NCBI GenBank assembly: GCA_014155875.1
Contig: JACEFZ010027761.1
Location: forward strand, 546,001-610,000
Reading direction: 5' to 3'
From: Cepaea nemoralis
Taxonomy: Eukaryota > Mollusca > Gastropoda > Stylommatophora > Helicidae
Length of the DNA stretch: 64,000 nt
Below, in pieces: positions 46,530 through 56,739 of the stretch. How positions within the stretch are numbered: the stretch's first letter is position 1; each line of letters starts with the position of its first letter. A model generated the notes under the pieces. The model did not search any database. It had not been told where the DNA came from and saw nothing but the letters and a program-made list of their open reading frames with translations. The translations under genes were made by a program, and so were the position numbers.

Positions 46530-46765
46530 CCTGGCGCAGTGGCGAAAGGCGTTACGAACGCAATTGGCAATCCCACATAACGAGCGCGGAACATAGTTGC
46601 GGGCGATGTGGAAACACACCGCCTTGAGCTGGTTTTCATACAATGCTATGAGTGCCGATCATTCAGAAAGAAATGACAAACTACTGAACGTAAACGTGCC
46701 AAGAAATCACAAGCAGCAAAAATGATGGAGTTGACTGCAACATCCTTAACGGATATGCAAACAAC
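46530..46765 (+). mobile_element. SINE-D copy
   Basis: 'ctggcgcagtggcgaaaggc' head, 'cattcagaaagaaatgacaa', 'cttaacggatatgcaaacaa'. Confidence 0.85.
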
Positions 46766-46779
46766 GAATCTTGACTTCA

Positions 46780-47137
46780 CTGTTATACCAGTGTCTCGCG
46801 TCTTCTTTATAAAACAGTCCTCGCCTCTTGTCTTATATATAAAACAATACCTGTTTGGAGACTTCTTTACAAAAACAATCCCCATCTTGAGTATTCTTTA
46901 CAATAACAATCCCCGTCTCGAGTATTCTTTACAATAACAATCCCCGTCTCGAGTATTCTTTACAATAACAATCCCCGTCTCGAGTATTCTTTACAATAAC
47001 AATCCCCGTCTTAAGTATGTTTTAAGAATAGAAAAACCTCCGTCTTGAGAATTCTTTACAATCTTTACAAAAACAATCCGCGTCACGAGTATTCTTTAAA
47101 TATATACACACACCGTCACACAAGGCCATACAGACAG

Positions 47138-47171
<34 letters not shown>

Positions 47172-47175
47172 AGAG
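46780..47175. repeat. 31-bp tandem repeat and (GACA)n
   Basis: 'gtctcgagtattctttacaa' plus 'taacaatcccc' repeats about every 31 bp, four clean units and several diverged. (gaca)n at 47132-47172. Confidence 0.9.
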
Positions 47176-48230
47176 AGCCGAAGTACACATGTTCCTGCAG
47201 CAAGGCACTGTCGTCAACTGAAAGCTGATAGGTTCCAATCGTGCTTTAGTAACTAAACCTATCACATTGTGTTTTGTCTGGTCCTTCCTCTAATCTCTAC
47301 TTCCTTCTTCTATTTCTGTGAGCACCAATTAATACTTTTCAATCTGTGCGACAGAAATATTGTTGGATGGTCTGCCAGGAATATCATAATATAATTGAAC
47401 TCAATATCGCACTGTTACATATGCCACCATTTGTTTGTGTTTACTAATCCCTCCTCCCCTCTTCCTTTCTTTTGAGCTATGCTGCTTATGTCGTAGGTGC
47501 GTACAGTATAGGGTTCAACTCCTAAGTGAGGAAAAGTCCAGCCACTTATTCCTCCGTGCATTCAGGCCTTCAAGATGTGATGGCCCTTTCTCGCCACATC
47601 GGGTACCTGTTTCGAGGTAAGGTGTAGTAAAAATATTTCCTTTCTTTTTTATACGTATTCTTTCCCCTTCCTCTCTCTCTCTCTCTCTTTCCTCTCCTCT
47701 CTCCATCTCGTTCTAACTTTCATTTTCTCTGTTCCCCATTCTCACCCTCTCTCTCTTACCTCCTGTCTCTGTCCCTCTAACCACTCACCACCACCCCCCC
47801 CCTCCCCTCACCACCTTTTCTCACTTTCTCTCGCTCACTTCTCTGATTTTACTTCCTTTCTCTCACTTTCTCTCCCTCTCTTCAATGGTTTTACTTCTTT
47901 TGTCTCACGTTCTCTCCCTGACTTCCCTGGTTTTATTTCATTTCTTTCACTCTCTTCCCTGGTGTTACTTCCTTTCTCTCACTTTCTCTCCCTCTCTTCC
48001 CTGTTTTTTTCTTCCTTTCTCTCACTTTCTCGCCCTATCTTCTCTGAATTTACTTGTTTTTTCTCACTTTCTATCCCTATCTTCCCTGGTTTTACTTCCT
48101 TTCACTTTCTCTCCCACTTCCCCGTATCTACCTCCTCTCTCGCTCTCTCTTTCTCTCCCTCTCTTCCACGTCTCTGCCTCCTCTCTCCAACCCTCACCCA
48201 TTAACCCTACCGTCTCTCCCCATCACTTAC
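47176..48230. other. Intronic, pyrimidine-rich from 47640
   Basis: 47640-48225 is a TC-rich tract with degenerate repeats ('cactttctctccctctcttc'). The intron donor of the exon at 48231 is at its right edge. No gene. Confidence 0.6.
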
Positions 48231-48385
48231 CTTGTATAAGGGACAAAGTCCGGCCTCCAAATATCGGTAGCTGGGATTTTAATGGAATCTATTCCCATGT
48301 ACTGAGAAGTGTTCCACATGAGTCGCCCATCGTGCCAGGCTGTCAGCATATAGGACACGGTTTCCATATACTCTTGTTTCTCGTC
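48231..48385 (-). CDS. nAChR subunit exon: beta1-beta2, loop D and loop A
   Basis: The exon is 155 bp, acceptor ctcttgcag, donor gtaagt, phase 0 in and phase 2 out. It encodes 'DEKQEYMETVSYMLTAW', then 'WHDGRLMWN' (loop D; its Trp is the complementary aromatic residue of the binding site, W55 position) and 'IKIPATDIWRPDFVPY' (the family hallmark 'IWRPDIVLY'; final Tyr is the loop A Tyr93 position). An N-x-S sequon (NTS) follows the loop D strand. Loops D and A keep their aromatic residues. A pyrimidine-rich stretch (47640-48230) follows at once on the plus strand, so the next intron begins purine-rich in the transcript. Confidence 0.95.
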
Positions 48386-48414
48386 CTGCAAGAGACGGAG
48401 AGAACGTCCGATCG

Positions 48415-48462
<48 letters not shown>

Positions 48463-48770
48463 GAGAACTAACATAACCATCAATGTGTATTTGTTGAACA
48501 TCAATCAATGAAACCACCAGCATTAACTGTTTTGTGTGTTTATTAACTTTCATTCGATAAATCAATCAATTATACTGAACTTAGTAACGAATCTATCATG
48601 TACTGACTCTTATAGAATGAATAATAAGGTACAAAATACTGCATTAAATCTATCGTTCAATCTGTGATAATCTGTATCGTATAAAATAAATAACAAATTA
48701 CAAAGTATTGCACACAAGTTATCGTTAAGTCTATGATGATCTGTATTGTATAGAATAAAGCAAAGTCTAT
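48415..48770. repeat. Short intron with (CAAT)n and an ~85-bp repeat
   Basis: (atca)n at 48413-48462, then 'tctgtattgtatagaataaa' type units that are the inverse of the array at 37440-37735. Confidence 0.75.
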
Positions 48771-48799
48771 CAAGCTTTCTGTCTACACATGCATCCTAC

Positions 48800-48963
48800 C
48801 AGAAACAGAACTGCCTTGAGGCCGATACCGAACGATGCATGGACGGTATCCGTTGGCTTCTGGACAGGCCTGACCCTCCGGTCGTAGCTGGAGAGAAGGT
48901 CATGGATGAGCCTGGTCTCCGTGTCAATAGATGAGTACAGTGTCTTGTTGTAGGCCAGGCATC
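48800..48963 (-). CDS. nAChR subunit exon: mature N-terminal helix and start of beta1
   Basis: The exon is 164 bp, with acceptor tttctacag before 48963 and donor gtagga after 48800. Two bases complete a codon, then 54 codons follow, ending in phase 0. The product contains DTETRLIHDLLSSYDRRVRP, the N-terminal helix and 'YN..VRPV' motif of nAChR subunits, then 'DTVHASFGIGLK', the beta1 strand that usually reads 'D.V.V.FG..L'. An N-x-T glycosylation sequon (NKT) lies near its start. The next exon follows after only 414 bp. The upstream coding exon, which should hold the signal peptide and end in phase 1, was not found between 49 and 64 kb. Confidence 0.9.
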
Positions 48964-49015
48964 CTGTAGAAAGCACAATGAACCCTTGTATGATGTGCTG
49001 TGAACAATATACATT

Positions 49016-49530
49016 TATTTTTTGCGCTCGCTCGCTTTGAACTCAAACGTAGTCCATACACACTATTTATAGTAGTAGTGAGTAGTGAGTCTCCATGGCG
49101 AAGTGATCAAGCCGTCTGACTCGAGCTCCGAAGGTTGTGGGTTCGATTCCTGGCCACGTCCATCGGTTCAAGAGTGAATTTTTTTCGGAGACTCCCGAGG
49201 GTCGTCGCTGAAGCTAAAGCGTTCGTGCTTTGTGTGACGCTTTCCGCGTTGTGGAAAGAGACTGAGCCACATGGGATAAAATCCGGTGCAATGAAGTCGA
49301 CCCAGTTGACTTTTAAGCGACTTTTTATTTATAGTAGAGATGGACTGAATATTCCGTGCGGACTAGCTTTCCCTATTAACAGTGTCCCTCGCCATCAAGC
49401 GAACCCACTCCGACTTCAGAGGCACATGCAATTTACGTCCCCAAGTCGAGGACGACAGGTCAACATTTTAGTCCAGCTGTCCGGTGTACGGGGTTGAACC
49501 GCTTACCTCGGCACCAGCACAACGGATTTT
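49016..49530 (-). mobile_element. SINE-B split by a SINE-C
   Basis: Left part 49016-49075 ('gcgctcgctcgctttgaact') and right part 49326-49530 ('cccactccgacttcagaggc', 'ggggttgaacc'), separated by SINE-C. Confidence 0.9.
49076..49325 (+). mobile_element. SINE-C copy nested in SINE-B
   Basis: 12-bp target duplication tatttatagtag (49064-49075, 49326-49337). Head 'gtctccatggcgaagtgatc', B box 'gggttcgattcctgg', end 'cagttgacttttaagcgac'. The cleanest definition of SINE-C length (250 bp). Confidence 0.93.
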
Positions 49531-49574
49531 TACTAAACTGCTACCGGTATCATTAGTATTAGGGCCCTTGGCTG

Positions 49575-49985
49575 GCTAATGCAAGTGAGGACGGAGAACT
49601 TATGGGAATGTCCCAAGTATTGTTATATTGGTTTAGAACCCACAAGACAGTGGTACATAACCAGCGGGAACAGTCGGAAGTGCGGGATTGAAGAAAGTAA
49701 AGAATCCCTTTACACACTGCAAGGCTTCTTCATTGATCTTCGGGTGCTAGATTCATATTTATAAATACCAATCATCGGCACTCGCCGGGTCATGTGGTCA
49801 GTATCTCACTTTCCGCCTTGACTTCCCAAGTCATTTCTTGGTAACCTTCTCAGACCGGACTGACCTGGGGGATCAGGTAAATAAATAAAAACAAAATGAC
49901 CCAGATGCGAACCGAACCAAACCGATAATCTCTGTGCCTGTTGGCGAGCGTCTATCACTAGGATACACCAACTCCCAGGCTTGAC
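49575..49985 (-). mobile_element. SINE-F copy and flank
   Basis: 'gggtcatgtggtcagtatct', 'acttcccaagtcatttcttg', head at right ('ggatacaccaactcccagg'). Left part (49575-49780) is unassigned. Confidence 0.65.
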
Positions 49986-50001
49986 TTTAATCATCATCAT
50001 T

Positions 50002-50039
<38 letters not shown>

Positions 50040-50525
50040 ATACCATATCGATGAGCGTGGGGAAGGTCATGTTTCACCATCTCGCTCGATCACCAGAGTC
50101 GTGGATCAGCTCAGTGTTCTTGTCTCGACCATGGCACGTAACCAAGTCATCCAAATAGTTACTTCTCTGCCTTCCCTTTGGTTTTTTCCCCATCAATCTT
50201 GCCAGTTGTCACCATGTTCTCTAATTTATTTCTTCTTATAACGTGTCCGAATAATTTTGACATGGACGAGACAGGAACACTGAGCTGATCCACGACTCTG
50301 GTGATCGAGTGAAATGGCGAATCATGACCGCCCACGCTTTCCGGCATGGCACATGATTGATTGATTGATTGAGTCTAATTTCTCCAATAAGTTTACGGTT
50401 CTTATTTTCTTCTGGTAGGACTTGCTCATTGGTTTTTCTGTCTGTTCATGGTATTCTTTGCATTTTCCTCAGAAGCGACATCTCCACTGCCATTAGATGT
50501 ATTTCAACTTGTCTGAAATTGACTT
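49985..50525 (-). pseudogene. LINE-F1 3' part, split by a second LINE-F1 end
   Basis: (atc)n tail 49990-50039, then the 3' end to about 50260; resumes at about 50374 ('gtctaatttctccaataag') to 50525. Confidence 0.85.
50261..50370 (+). mobile_element. LINE-F1 3' end nested in LINE-F1
   Basis: 'gagctgatccacgactctgg', 'catgaccgcccacgc', 'ccggcatggcacatg', tail (attg)n. Opposite orientation to its host. Confidence 0.85.
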
Positions 50526-50590
50526 TAATCGTGACTTAATAAACAGATTTCTTTACTATGCATTCAACCATATATAAAAGGTAAAAGGTA

Positions 50591-50988
50591 TGGGGGATGC
50601 GTGGTCTCGAGGTATGGTGTCCGCCTCGAGTGCTGGAGGTCCCGGGTTCAAGCCCCGATGAGGACCGGGACTTTTTTATGTGGACTTCTAGTAATAAAAT
50701 GTCACCTGGTCTCTGGGTAGTGAGATCGGACGCCCGTGTGTATTGTTGCGCACGTAAAAAAATCCCTTGGCAGTTGGAAATCGAAAAAGAATAGCCTAAC
50801 GGCGCTGCCCGGGCAAAATTTCGAGTTAAAAATCTACCCAAAGTATTTCAGGATCCTCGCCATGATGCTACGGAGTTCGTGCACTGAGCTGAGTTTCTCC
50901 AAACTCAGGTTTGAAGTAGGAGGAGAACGGAGCACTTATGGGTTACACCCGTGTCGGTGATGTTGATCCATCGACTAAAATAAAATAT
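50591..50988 (+). mobile_element. SINE-A, copy 3
   Basis: 398 bp with 10-bp target duplication GTAAAAGGTA (50581-50590, 50989-50998). 'tgggggatgcgtggtctcga', B box 'gggttcaagccccg', end 'catcgactaaaataaa'. Confidence 0.95.
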
Positions 50989-50998
50989 GTAAAAGGTA

Positions 50999-51419
50999 GT
51001 AGGTAGGGATTTACTGAAAGGAGACACATCCCACATTTTGGATTAATAGGACTAGAAGAGTTAAGACATGTAAGGGAGAGAAAATAAAAACCATCTTTCG
51101 AATTATAATAAATCTGTCTGGTGTTCTTACGTAAAGTGTCTAACTCATTTGGTGGATGGAAGATAAACGGTGAAATTATCGGACAAATTTCACTAAAGAA
51201 CAAATCATTTTACCAGAATGGCCAGTCAGCTAAATTGAGAGCTGTCTGTACTTGAAAATAGGAATGTCAATTTGATTAAAAAGAGTGACAGAATTACGAA
51301 CTCGGGGAATTTTCATCGATAGAAGAATAAACAGAATGTATATCATCTGTCAGATGAAGAAGCACGAGTGATAGAAGGCGTGGATAGAGATGATCACCAA
51401 CGGCACACGGCATGGGGGA
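50999..51419. other. Unassigned
   Basis: Nothing recognised. Confidence 0.4.
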
Positions 51420-51496
51420 GAAGAAGAAGAAGAAGAGAGAAGAAAGAAGAAGAAGAAGAAGAAGTAGAAGAAGAAGACAAAGAAGAAGAAGAGGAA

Positions 51497-51531
<35 letters not shown>

Positions 51532-51665
51532 AGAAGAAGAAGAAGAAGAAGAAGAAGAAGAAGAAGAAGAAGGCTTAGCTTTCCATATTAATAGTGTCCC
51601 TAACCATCAGGCGAACTCAGTCCTACTTCAGAGGTACTTGTAATTTACGTCCTGAAGTCAAGGAC
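51420..51665. repeat. (GAA)n array and SINE-B fragment
   Basis: (gaa)n 51420-51570 with interruptions, joined to a minus SINE-B piece 51571-51665 ('agcgaactcagtcctacttc'-like, 'gtcctgaagtcaaggacgac'). Confidence 0.8.
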
Positions 51666-51689
51666 GACAATGTTTAATGTGCCCTGCGA

Positions 51690-51880
51690 GGTGTTCTGAA
51701 TCAACCCCATTATTACATTCCCTCATGCCACCGCCTCAGTCCATCCAGCATAATTTCTCTCGATCTGCTTCTGCCTCTCTTCCCTATGCTTTTTTTTCCG
51801 AGTCATGAGATGTTTTCTAATGTCGCTCTCACATTACATCACCAAAGAAAGCTATTTGTCTCTTTCTCGACTGGCACCTT
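51690..51880 (-). pseudogene. LINE-F1-type 3' fragment
   Basis: 'ccaccgcctcagtccatcca', 'tctctcgatctgcttctgcc' resemble 11600-11690 and 54370-54440. Confidence 0.7.
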
Positions 51881-51894
51881 GCCGTCTTGACAGA

Positions 51895-52350
51895 TAATAA
51901 ATTGTAAAATGGTGTTATACCTCTCCATCGCATAAAGCCTGGGCTGAATTTAGAGACCATGTTTTACCCATGCAGCATGATCCCTCTCTCGGCCTGCCTA
52001 GTTTACTCCAGAGGAAAGGTAAAACCAATACGTCTGGAACAAGACAAGTTGCAGAAGCTGCCGGATTAGCAAAGCAATACTGTAACTGTCCGCCTGTCGG
52101 CGCTTCCATCCTAGGACCAGTTGCCGACTAAGGCTTAGGGCTTGATGTGCCCTGCCTCTGGTTTTTAGGTTGCATTTCCTTGCACTAGGTTAAAGCTTGC
52201 TACCCTCCCAATTACACTCCTCTGCCCGAAGCCGTTGGCACAATATGGGGTTTCGGGTTTGGTGAGCGCCGCCCAACGTTCGGCGCTAAAAGAAAGCAGG
52301 TGGCACCGTCTACTGCCATACGGTAGCTCAGTGATATCTGGCTAAGACCT
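51895..52350 (+). mobile_element. Element E, copy 3
   Basis: 'aaagcctgggctgaatttag', 'ggcctgcctagtttactcc', 'acggtagctcagtgatatct'. The internal CT run is only 'ccctctctc' here. Confidence 0.85.
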
Positions 52351-52534
52351 TATAGTTGTATATAATGTTCCACTTTCATTAGCCTCTTCCGGGCAGTCGT
52401 TGTTAGTTACTCCGGCAGTCCAAGGTATTTGCAACATTCATCTCAGGAACCACTATCTACTCACTTCCAGACTGGGGAAAAAAGCCATAATGGCAGCAAG
52501 TTTGATGTTAAGTTTCCCCGCTAACATCCTTCTT

Positions 52535-53256
52535 AGTTAGTTAGTTAGTTATCATTTGGGGTATCTTCGTTGCACTCCGGACATGTCCATAGGTGCTCAG
52601 ATCCTCCCCCCAGCATATGCATCAGCGTCCGGTGGCTAATAGTGCCAGTTCTGTGTTGGTTGACGAGGCGCTTTGTTTTCCCGATGTACCTCTCGCGTCT
52701 GGCTGTGCCGATTCTTACTCCCAGGTCTTTCATCCTGGAGAGCGATGTGGAATCACTGGCGTCAAAATCCTCTGTTCTCGCCATATCTTTAAGGGCGTTA
52801 ATAACATCCGCACGATCCATGGGCTGGCCATCTACAGGGGGTGCAGAGCTAGCCAATTTATCAGCTCGTTCATTTCCCTCGACTCCCGCATGTCCCGGGA
52901 CGAAGATGAAGGTGACTTTGCGGACAACAGACTTCCGCAGCGACTCAGTCCACTGTCTACGTACAGATCCAGCTTCGACCTTCTGAATCATGCTCATTGA
53001 ATCACTTAGTACACACACGTTGGTATAATGCTGTGATTCCAGCCATATGAAAGCCTGTGTAACTGCCATCACCTCCATCGTCATGCTGCTCGTGGTCATA
53101 GAGTGGGCACCACTGGATTCTTGAACGGTTCGGCCCGCTGAACGGGCTGTAAATGCCCACGCACTTCTCTGCTGCTTTACAACAGATCCATCTGTATAGA
53201 TGAGCACTTCGGGGCTATCTGAGTTAACATGGTGTGGTGCTAGTATGGTGATATAT
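52535..53256 (-). mobile_element. 5'-truncated RNH-LINE with open RNase H frame
   Basis: 10-bp target duplication CATCCTTCTT (52525-52534, 53257-53266) and (taac)n tail. The minus frame 53207-52545 (220 codons) has all RNase H motifs: 'LIYTDGSVVK', 'SMTMEVMAVTQAF', 'VLSDSMSMI', 'FVPGHAGVEGNERADKLASS', then 'GSEHLWTCPECNEDTPNDN'. Function without the RT part is not expected. Confidence 0.93.
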
Positions 53257-53575
53257 CATCCTTCTTGTTTCACACTATCCCCTAATCAGTCATGATGTTT
53301 TCTACAAGATAATGTAATCATGCATTCAGACAGCAAAGCCGTAAATATGTCTTTGTCAAGATTGTAAACACCGTTTTTATATTCTGTCCGCTTTTCTTGA
53401 AATCCTGCAACTGGTCGTAGATTAGGCTGACTTGACATGTTCTGAATCCGATTCTGGTGATAAGTGATAAGAGTGTTTGAGAGAAAAGGGAAATAAATAC
53501 TTACTTCAGAAACCAGAAACTGGATCAATTTTTTTCAATCCTGAACGTCAGCACAGAATGTATCAGGGTGATTAA

Positions 53576-53794
53576 CTAATTCAGTGTAAAAAAAAAAGGT
53601 TTGGCCCAAATGTGGTAAACAATAAGATGAAAAAGTATTATAATGTAAAAATCCGTCACCGGAGCATTAGAATTGCTTAAGATACCGCGAAACAAAACAA
53701 ATACCCCAATGACCCTAGTATGGTGATATATCGTCCTTCTGTCCAGATGAGAGATCATATTTGGCGATACATTATCCTTCGGACACTGAATCAG
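53576..53794 (+). mobile_element. TTAA-target MITE, copy 2
   Basis: 219 bp between TTAA at 53572-53575 and 53795-53798. Ends ctaattcagtgt and acactgaatcag. The paralogous site near 55640 has a single ttaa and no insert. Confidence 0.92.
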
Positions 53795-53814
53795 TTAAAA
53801 TGTATGAACATGTG

Positions 53815-54095
53815 CGGAAATGGAAAGACAGAGAACAATTACAGAAAGAATGAAAGAAATAAAGACAGCGAAAAATAAAAGAAAGAATCAAAGAGATTGA
53901 GACAGGGAACAATTACAGAAAGAATGAAAGAAATAAAGACAGACAACAATGAAAGACAGAATGAAAGAGATAAAGACAGACGACAATGAAAGACAGAATG
54001 AAAGAGATGCAGACAGACGATATTGAAAGAAAGAGTGAAAGAGATAAATACAGACGACAATGAAAGAAAGAATGAAAGAGATAAAGACAGACGAC
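53815..54095. repeat. 37-bp minisatellite (gaaagaatgaaagagataaa type)
   Basis: About seven units including 'aaagagataaagacagacga'. The paralogous locus (55660-55705) has about one unit. Confidence 0.9.
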
Positions 54096-54349
54096 AGACT
54101 CGGGTTGGCAGTAGCAATGCAGATGTTAAACAATATTAAGTGCCTATAAGAAATGCAATTCCAATGCATGTTCAGTAAGTGGACCACAGCTGTACAGATC
54201 ACAACCGGACAGCGTTTACATCAGATAGGTAACTGTTGTATATAGTGGTATAATGTTGTATCAGTCAATGTTGTATATAGTGGTGTAAAGTTGTAGTCTG
54301 TCAATGATTATTGTTTGTATGCTGAAAAAATATCTTGTATCAACGTCCA

Positions 54350-54527
54350 TCAACTCAGCTGACAATATTCCTCCCACGCCACCGTCTTTCGCCCATCCAC
54401 CATATTTTCTCTCGACCTGCCTCTGCCTCTCTTCCATATGATCTTTCCAGTCGTGCGATGTTCCCTAATGCCTCTCTTCCAATTACATGACCAAAGAAAG
54501 GTGTTGGTCTCTTTCTAATTAGTTGTA
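54350..54527 (-). pseudogene. LINE-F1-type 3' fragment
   Basis: 'ctcccacgccaccgtctttc', 'ctctcgacctgcctctgcct', 'caattacatgaccaaagaaa'. Cut by the mariner relic. Confidence 0.75.
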
Positions 54528-54529
54528 TA

Positions 54530-55148
54530 GGGTGTATTTTTAATGACTGTGGACTTTTTGAAAATATTGTCGTTCCAAGTTTTCTAATTCACTGTGTAGT
54601 AACGTCATGGTTCAAGCGCTATTTAACCATTAGTTTAGAATATCACTGCTACATGCAGATGTTTTAGTAATTAATCTCAGCTACAATGGTGTCAACTATT
54701 GAAGAAAGAGTATTTTTGGTGCAGCATGTGTTTCTTAACTGTGGCATTTTCCAAATCGCATAATCTCTCGCGGAATTGGGTCTGCACACTCTCAAAATCT
54801 TACTCCCCTGGATTACTACCTCTGGGAAGCACTGAACGGAAACGTGTGCGAAAACAATCCCCACACAATCAATGAACTTCAGGTTTCAATCGTCAACAAC
54901 AGTTATAACATTACACTGCCCGAACCGCACACGGTCTGTGACAACATGAAAAAAACGTATCCATACTTGCCAGCTTAACAGTAGTGGACACTTCCAACAC
55001 CTTTTGTGAATAGAGAGTAATGTGGAAACCTTTACCGACAATAAGACACACTATAGCAGTATATGTTGTATGAATTCCACAGACGGTGAATAGGAAAACT
55101 TGGAACGGCAATATTTTCAAACAGTCCAGTCATTACAAATACATCCCG
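54530..55148 (+). mobile_element. Mariner/IS630-type relic with transposase C-terminal remnant
   Basis: 619 bp flanked by TA. Ends gggtgtatttttaatgactg and the complement of gggatgtatttgtaatgact. Around 54740-54890 a plus reading with gaps gives 'FPNRIISRGIGS', 'LTPLDYYLWEALNGNVCENN' and 'PHTINELQVSI', the typical '(S)PDLTPLDY.LW..LK..VY..NP.TI.EL' C-terminal catalytic region (third acidic residue in LDY). Inactive. Confidence 0.88.
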
Positions 55149-55150
55149 TA

Positions 55151-55780
55151 TATAATGCTCTACTTTCATTAGTCTCTTCATCGCAATCGTTATTAATTAC
55201 CCTGGCAGTCCAGTTTATTATCAACATGCATATCAGGAACCACTATATACTCGCTTCGATTTGAATAGACCTGGGAAAGAACCATAACGACAGAAAGTTT
55301 GATGTTAAGTTTCCCCGCTAACATCCGTCTTGTTTCACACTATCCCCTAATCAGCATGATGTTTTCTACAAGGGAAGTGAATCGTGCATTCAGACAGCAA
55401 AGCCGTAAATATGTCTTCTTCAAGATTGTAAACACCGTTTTTATATTGTGCCCGCTTTTCTTGAAATCCGGAAACTGGTCGTAGATTAGGTTGGCTTGAC
55501 ATGTTCGGAATCCGATTCTGGTGATAAGCCGTTTGAGAGCGTGTGGTGAAAAAAGGGAAATAAAGGCTTACTTCAGAAACCAGAAACTGGATCCATTTCT
55601 TTCAATCCTGAACGCCAGCACAGAATGTATCAGGATGATTAAAAATGTGCGGAAATGGAAAGAGAGAGACAAATTAAAGAAATAAAGACAGACGACAGAC
55701 ACAGTTTGGCCTAGCAATGCAGAACATAGCTGGACAGATCACAATCGGGCTGCATTAACATCAGCTAAGTAATTGGCACA
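55151..55780. repeat. Segmental duplicate, copy 2 (compact)
   Basis: Counterpart of 52355-54240 without the LINE and MITE; retains the empty sites 'aacatccgtcttgtttcac' and 'ggatgattaaaaatgtgcgg'. Confidence 0.9.
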
Positions 55781-55879
55781 TCTTCTGTTTGGGCCGGGCC
55801 TCGTGAAGACTGTCAATCTGGGTGTGTTGGCACTGACTGTATCCATTACTGACAGAGCAATATCTGCAGCTGGACATTG

Positions 55880-56165
55880 TAGTAACAGAGAGTGCAAAGA
55901 AAGGGCTCTCATTTAATAACAAGAAAACAGAAATAATGGTGATATTAAAGAAAATGATGACACCAAAATGTGACATAGAAATAGAAGGGAAAATTCTTAA
56001 CCAATTGGATAATTCTAAATACCTAGGGGCATTTATAACATGAGATGGAAGATGTACAACAGAGATTAAGAGCATGGAGGAATATCATCAGCAGAGTTAA
56101 TCCAGAACACCAAAGACCGAGATCTGTGGAGAGTCAGGAACACCTGGGGAGAGTTGAAAACATAT
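55880..56165 (+). pseudogene. LINE RT fragment, internally deleted
   Basis: 'AKKGLSFNNKKTEIMVILKK', 'PKCDIEIEGKILNQLDNSKY', 'LGAFIT' stop 'DGRCTTEIKS', then a jump to a C-terminal 'RDLWRVRNTWGE'. Confidence 0.8.
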
Positions 56166-56484
56166 ATTGACATTTTAAAAATGATTAAAAATGAGGAAGA
56201 GAAAACGGAAGATACAAATTAAAAACGAACAGAAATAATAAGTGAAATAAGTAGATAAAATAAAAATAGGAAAAGCTAGAAGGAAGAGAATGAGAGGAAA
56301 GAAGCAATGCAGAAGAAGTATGAGAACGCACGAGTCTGAGTATGTCAGTATTAACTGAAACAACACAGGCCTTGAGGTCTATATATTTGAAACATATATT
56401 TTCAAATCACACATATTATGTTAAATAGACATTGAAAATTACATACATTAAACAGACATTCTCAAACCACATCCATTATATAAA
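56166..56484. other. Unassigned AT-rich stretch
   Basis: Nothing recognised. Confidence 0.4.
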
Positions 56485-56706
56485 CCGATTCAGTGGCAAA
56501 CAAAAGGTAGGTCTGGACCAAACATGGTACACAGTCGAATGAACAAGTATTATAATGTACATTTCCGTTCACAGAGCATTGAAATTGTGGAAGATATCAC
56601 GAAACAAAACAAATAAAACGCTGACCCTAGTATGGCAATATATCGTCCCTCTGTTCAAATGGAAGGTCAAATTTAGCGATATATTATCCGTCGGCTGTGA
56701 ATCAGT
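56485..56706 (+). mobile_element. TTAA-target MITE, copy 3
   Basis: 'gattcagtggc' and 'ggctgtgaatcag' ends, inner 'tgaccctagtatggcaatat'. Right TTAA at 56707; left target is degraded. Confidence 0.85.
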
Positions 56707-56739
56707 TTAATACAGTCATACGCTGTATTAAACATATAT

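Larger units (their letters stand above)
52355..54240. repeat. Segmental duplicate, copy 1 (with insertions)
   Basis: Homologous to 55151-55780. Shared blocks: 'ttagcctcttc' to 'gttaagtttccccgctaaca', then 'tgtttcacactatcccctaa' to 'gcacagaatgtatcaggg', then 'atgtgcggaaatggaaag' to 'cagatcacaaccgg'. Interrupted by a LINE (52535-53256), a MITE (53576-53794) and an expanded minisatellite. Confidence 0.9.

Noticed and set aside
53286..53528. Minus frame conserved in a duplicate at 55.3 kb, as a gene exon
   Set aside because: Both copies have stops in different places and the segment behaves as a repeat; no family recognised.
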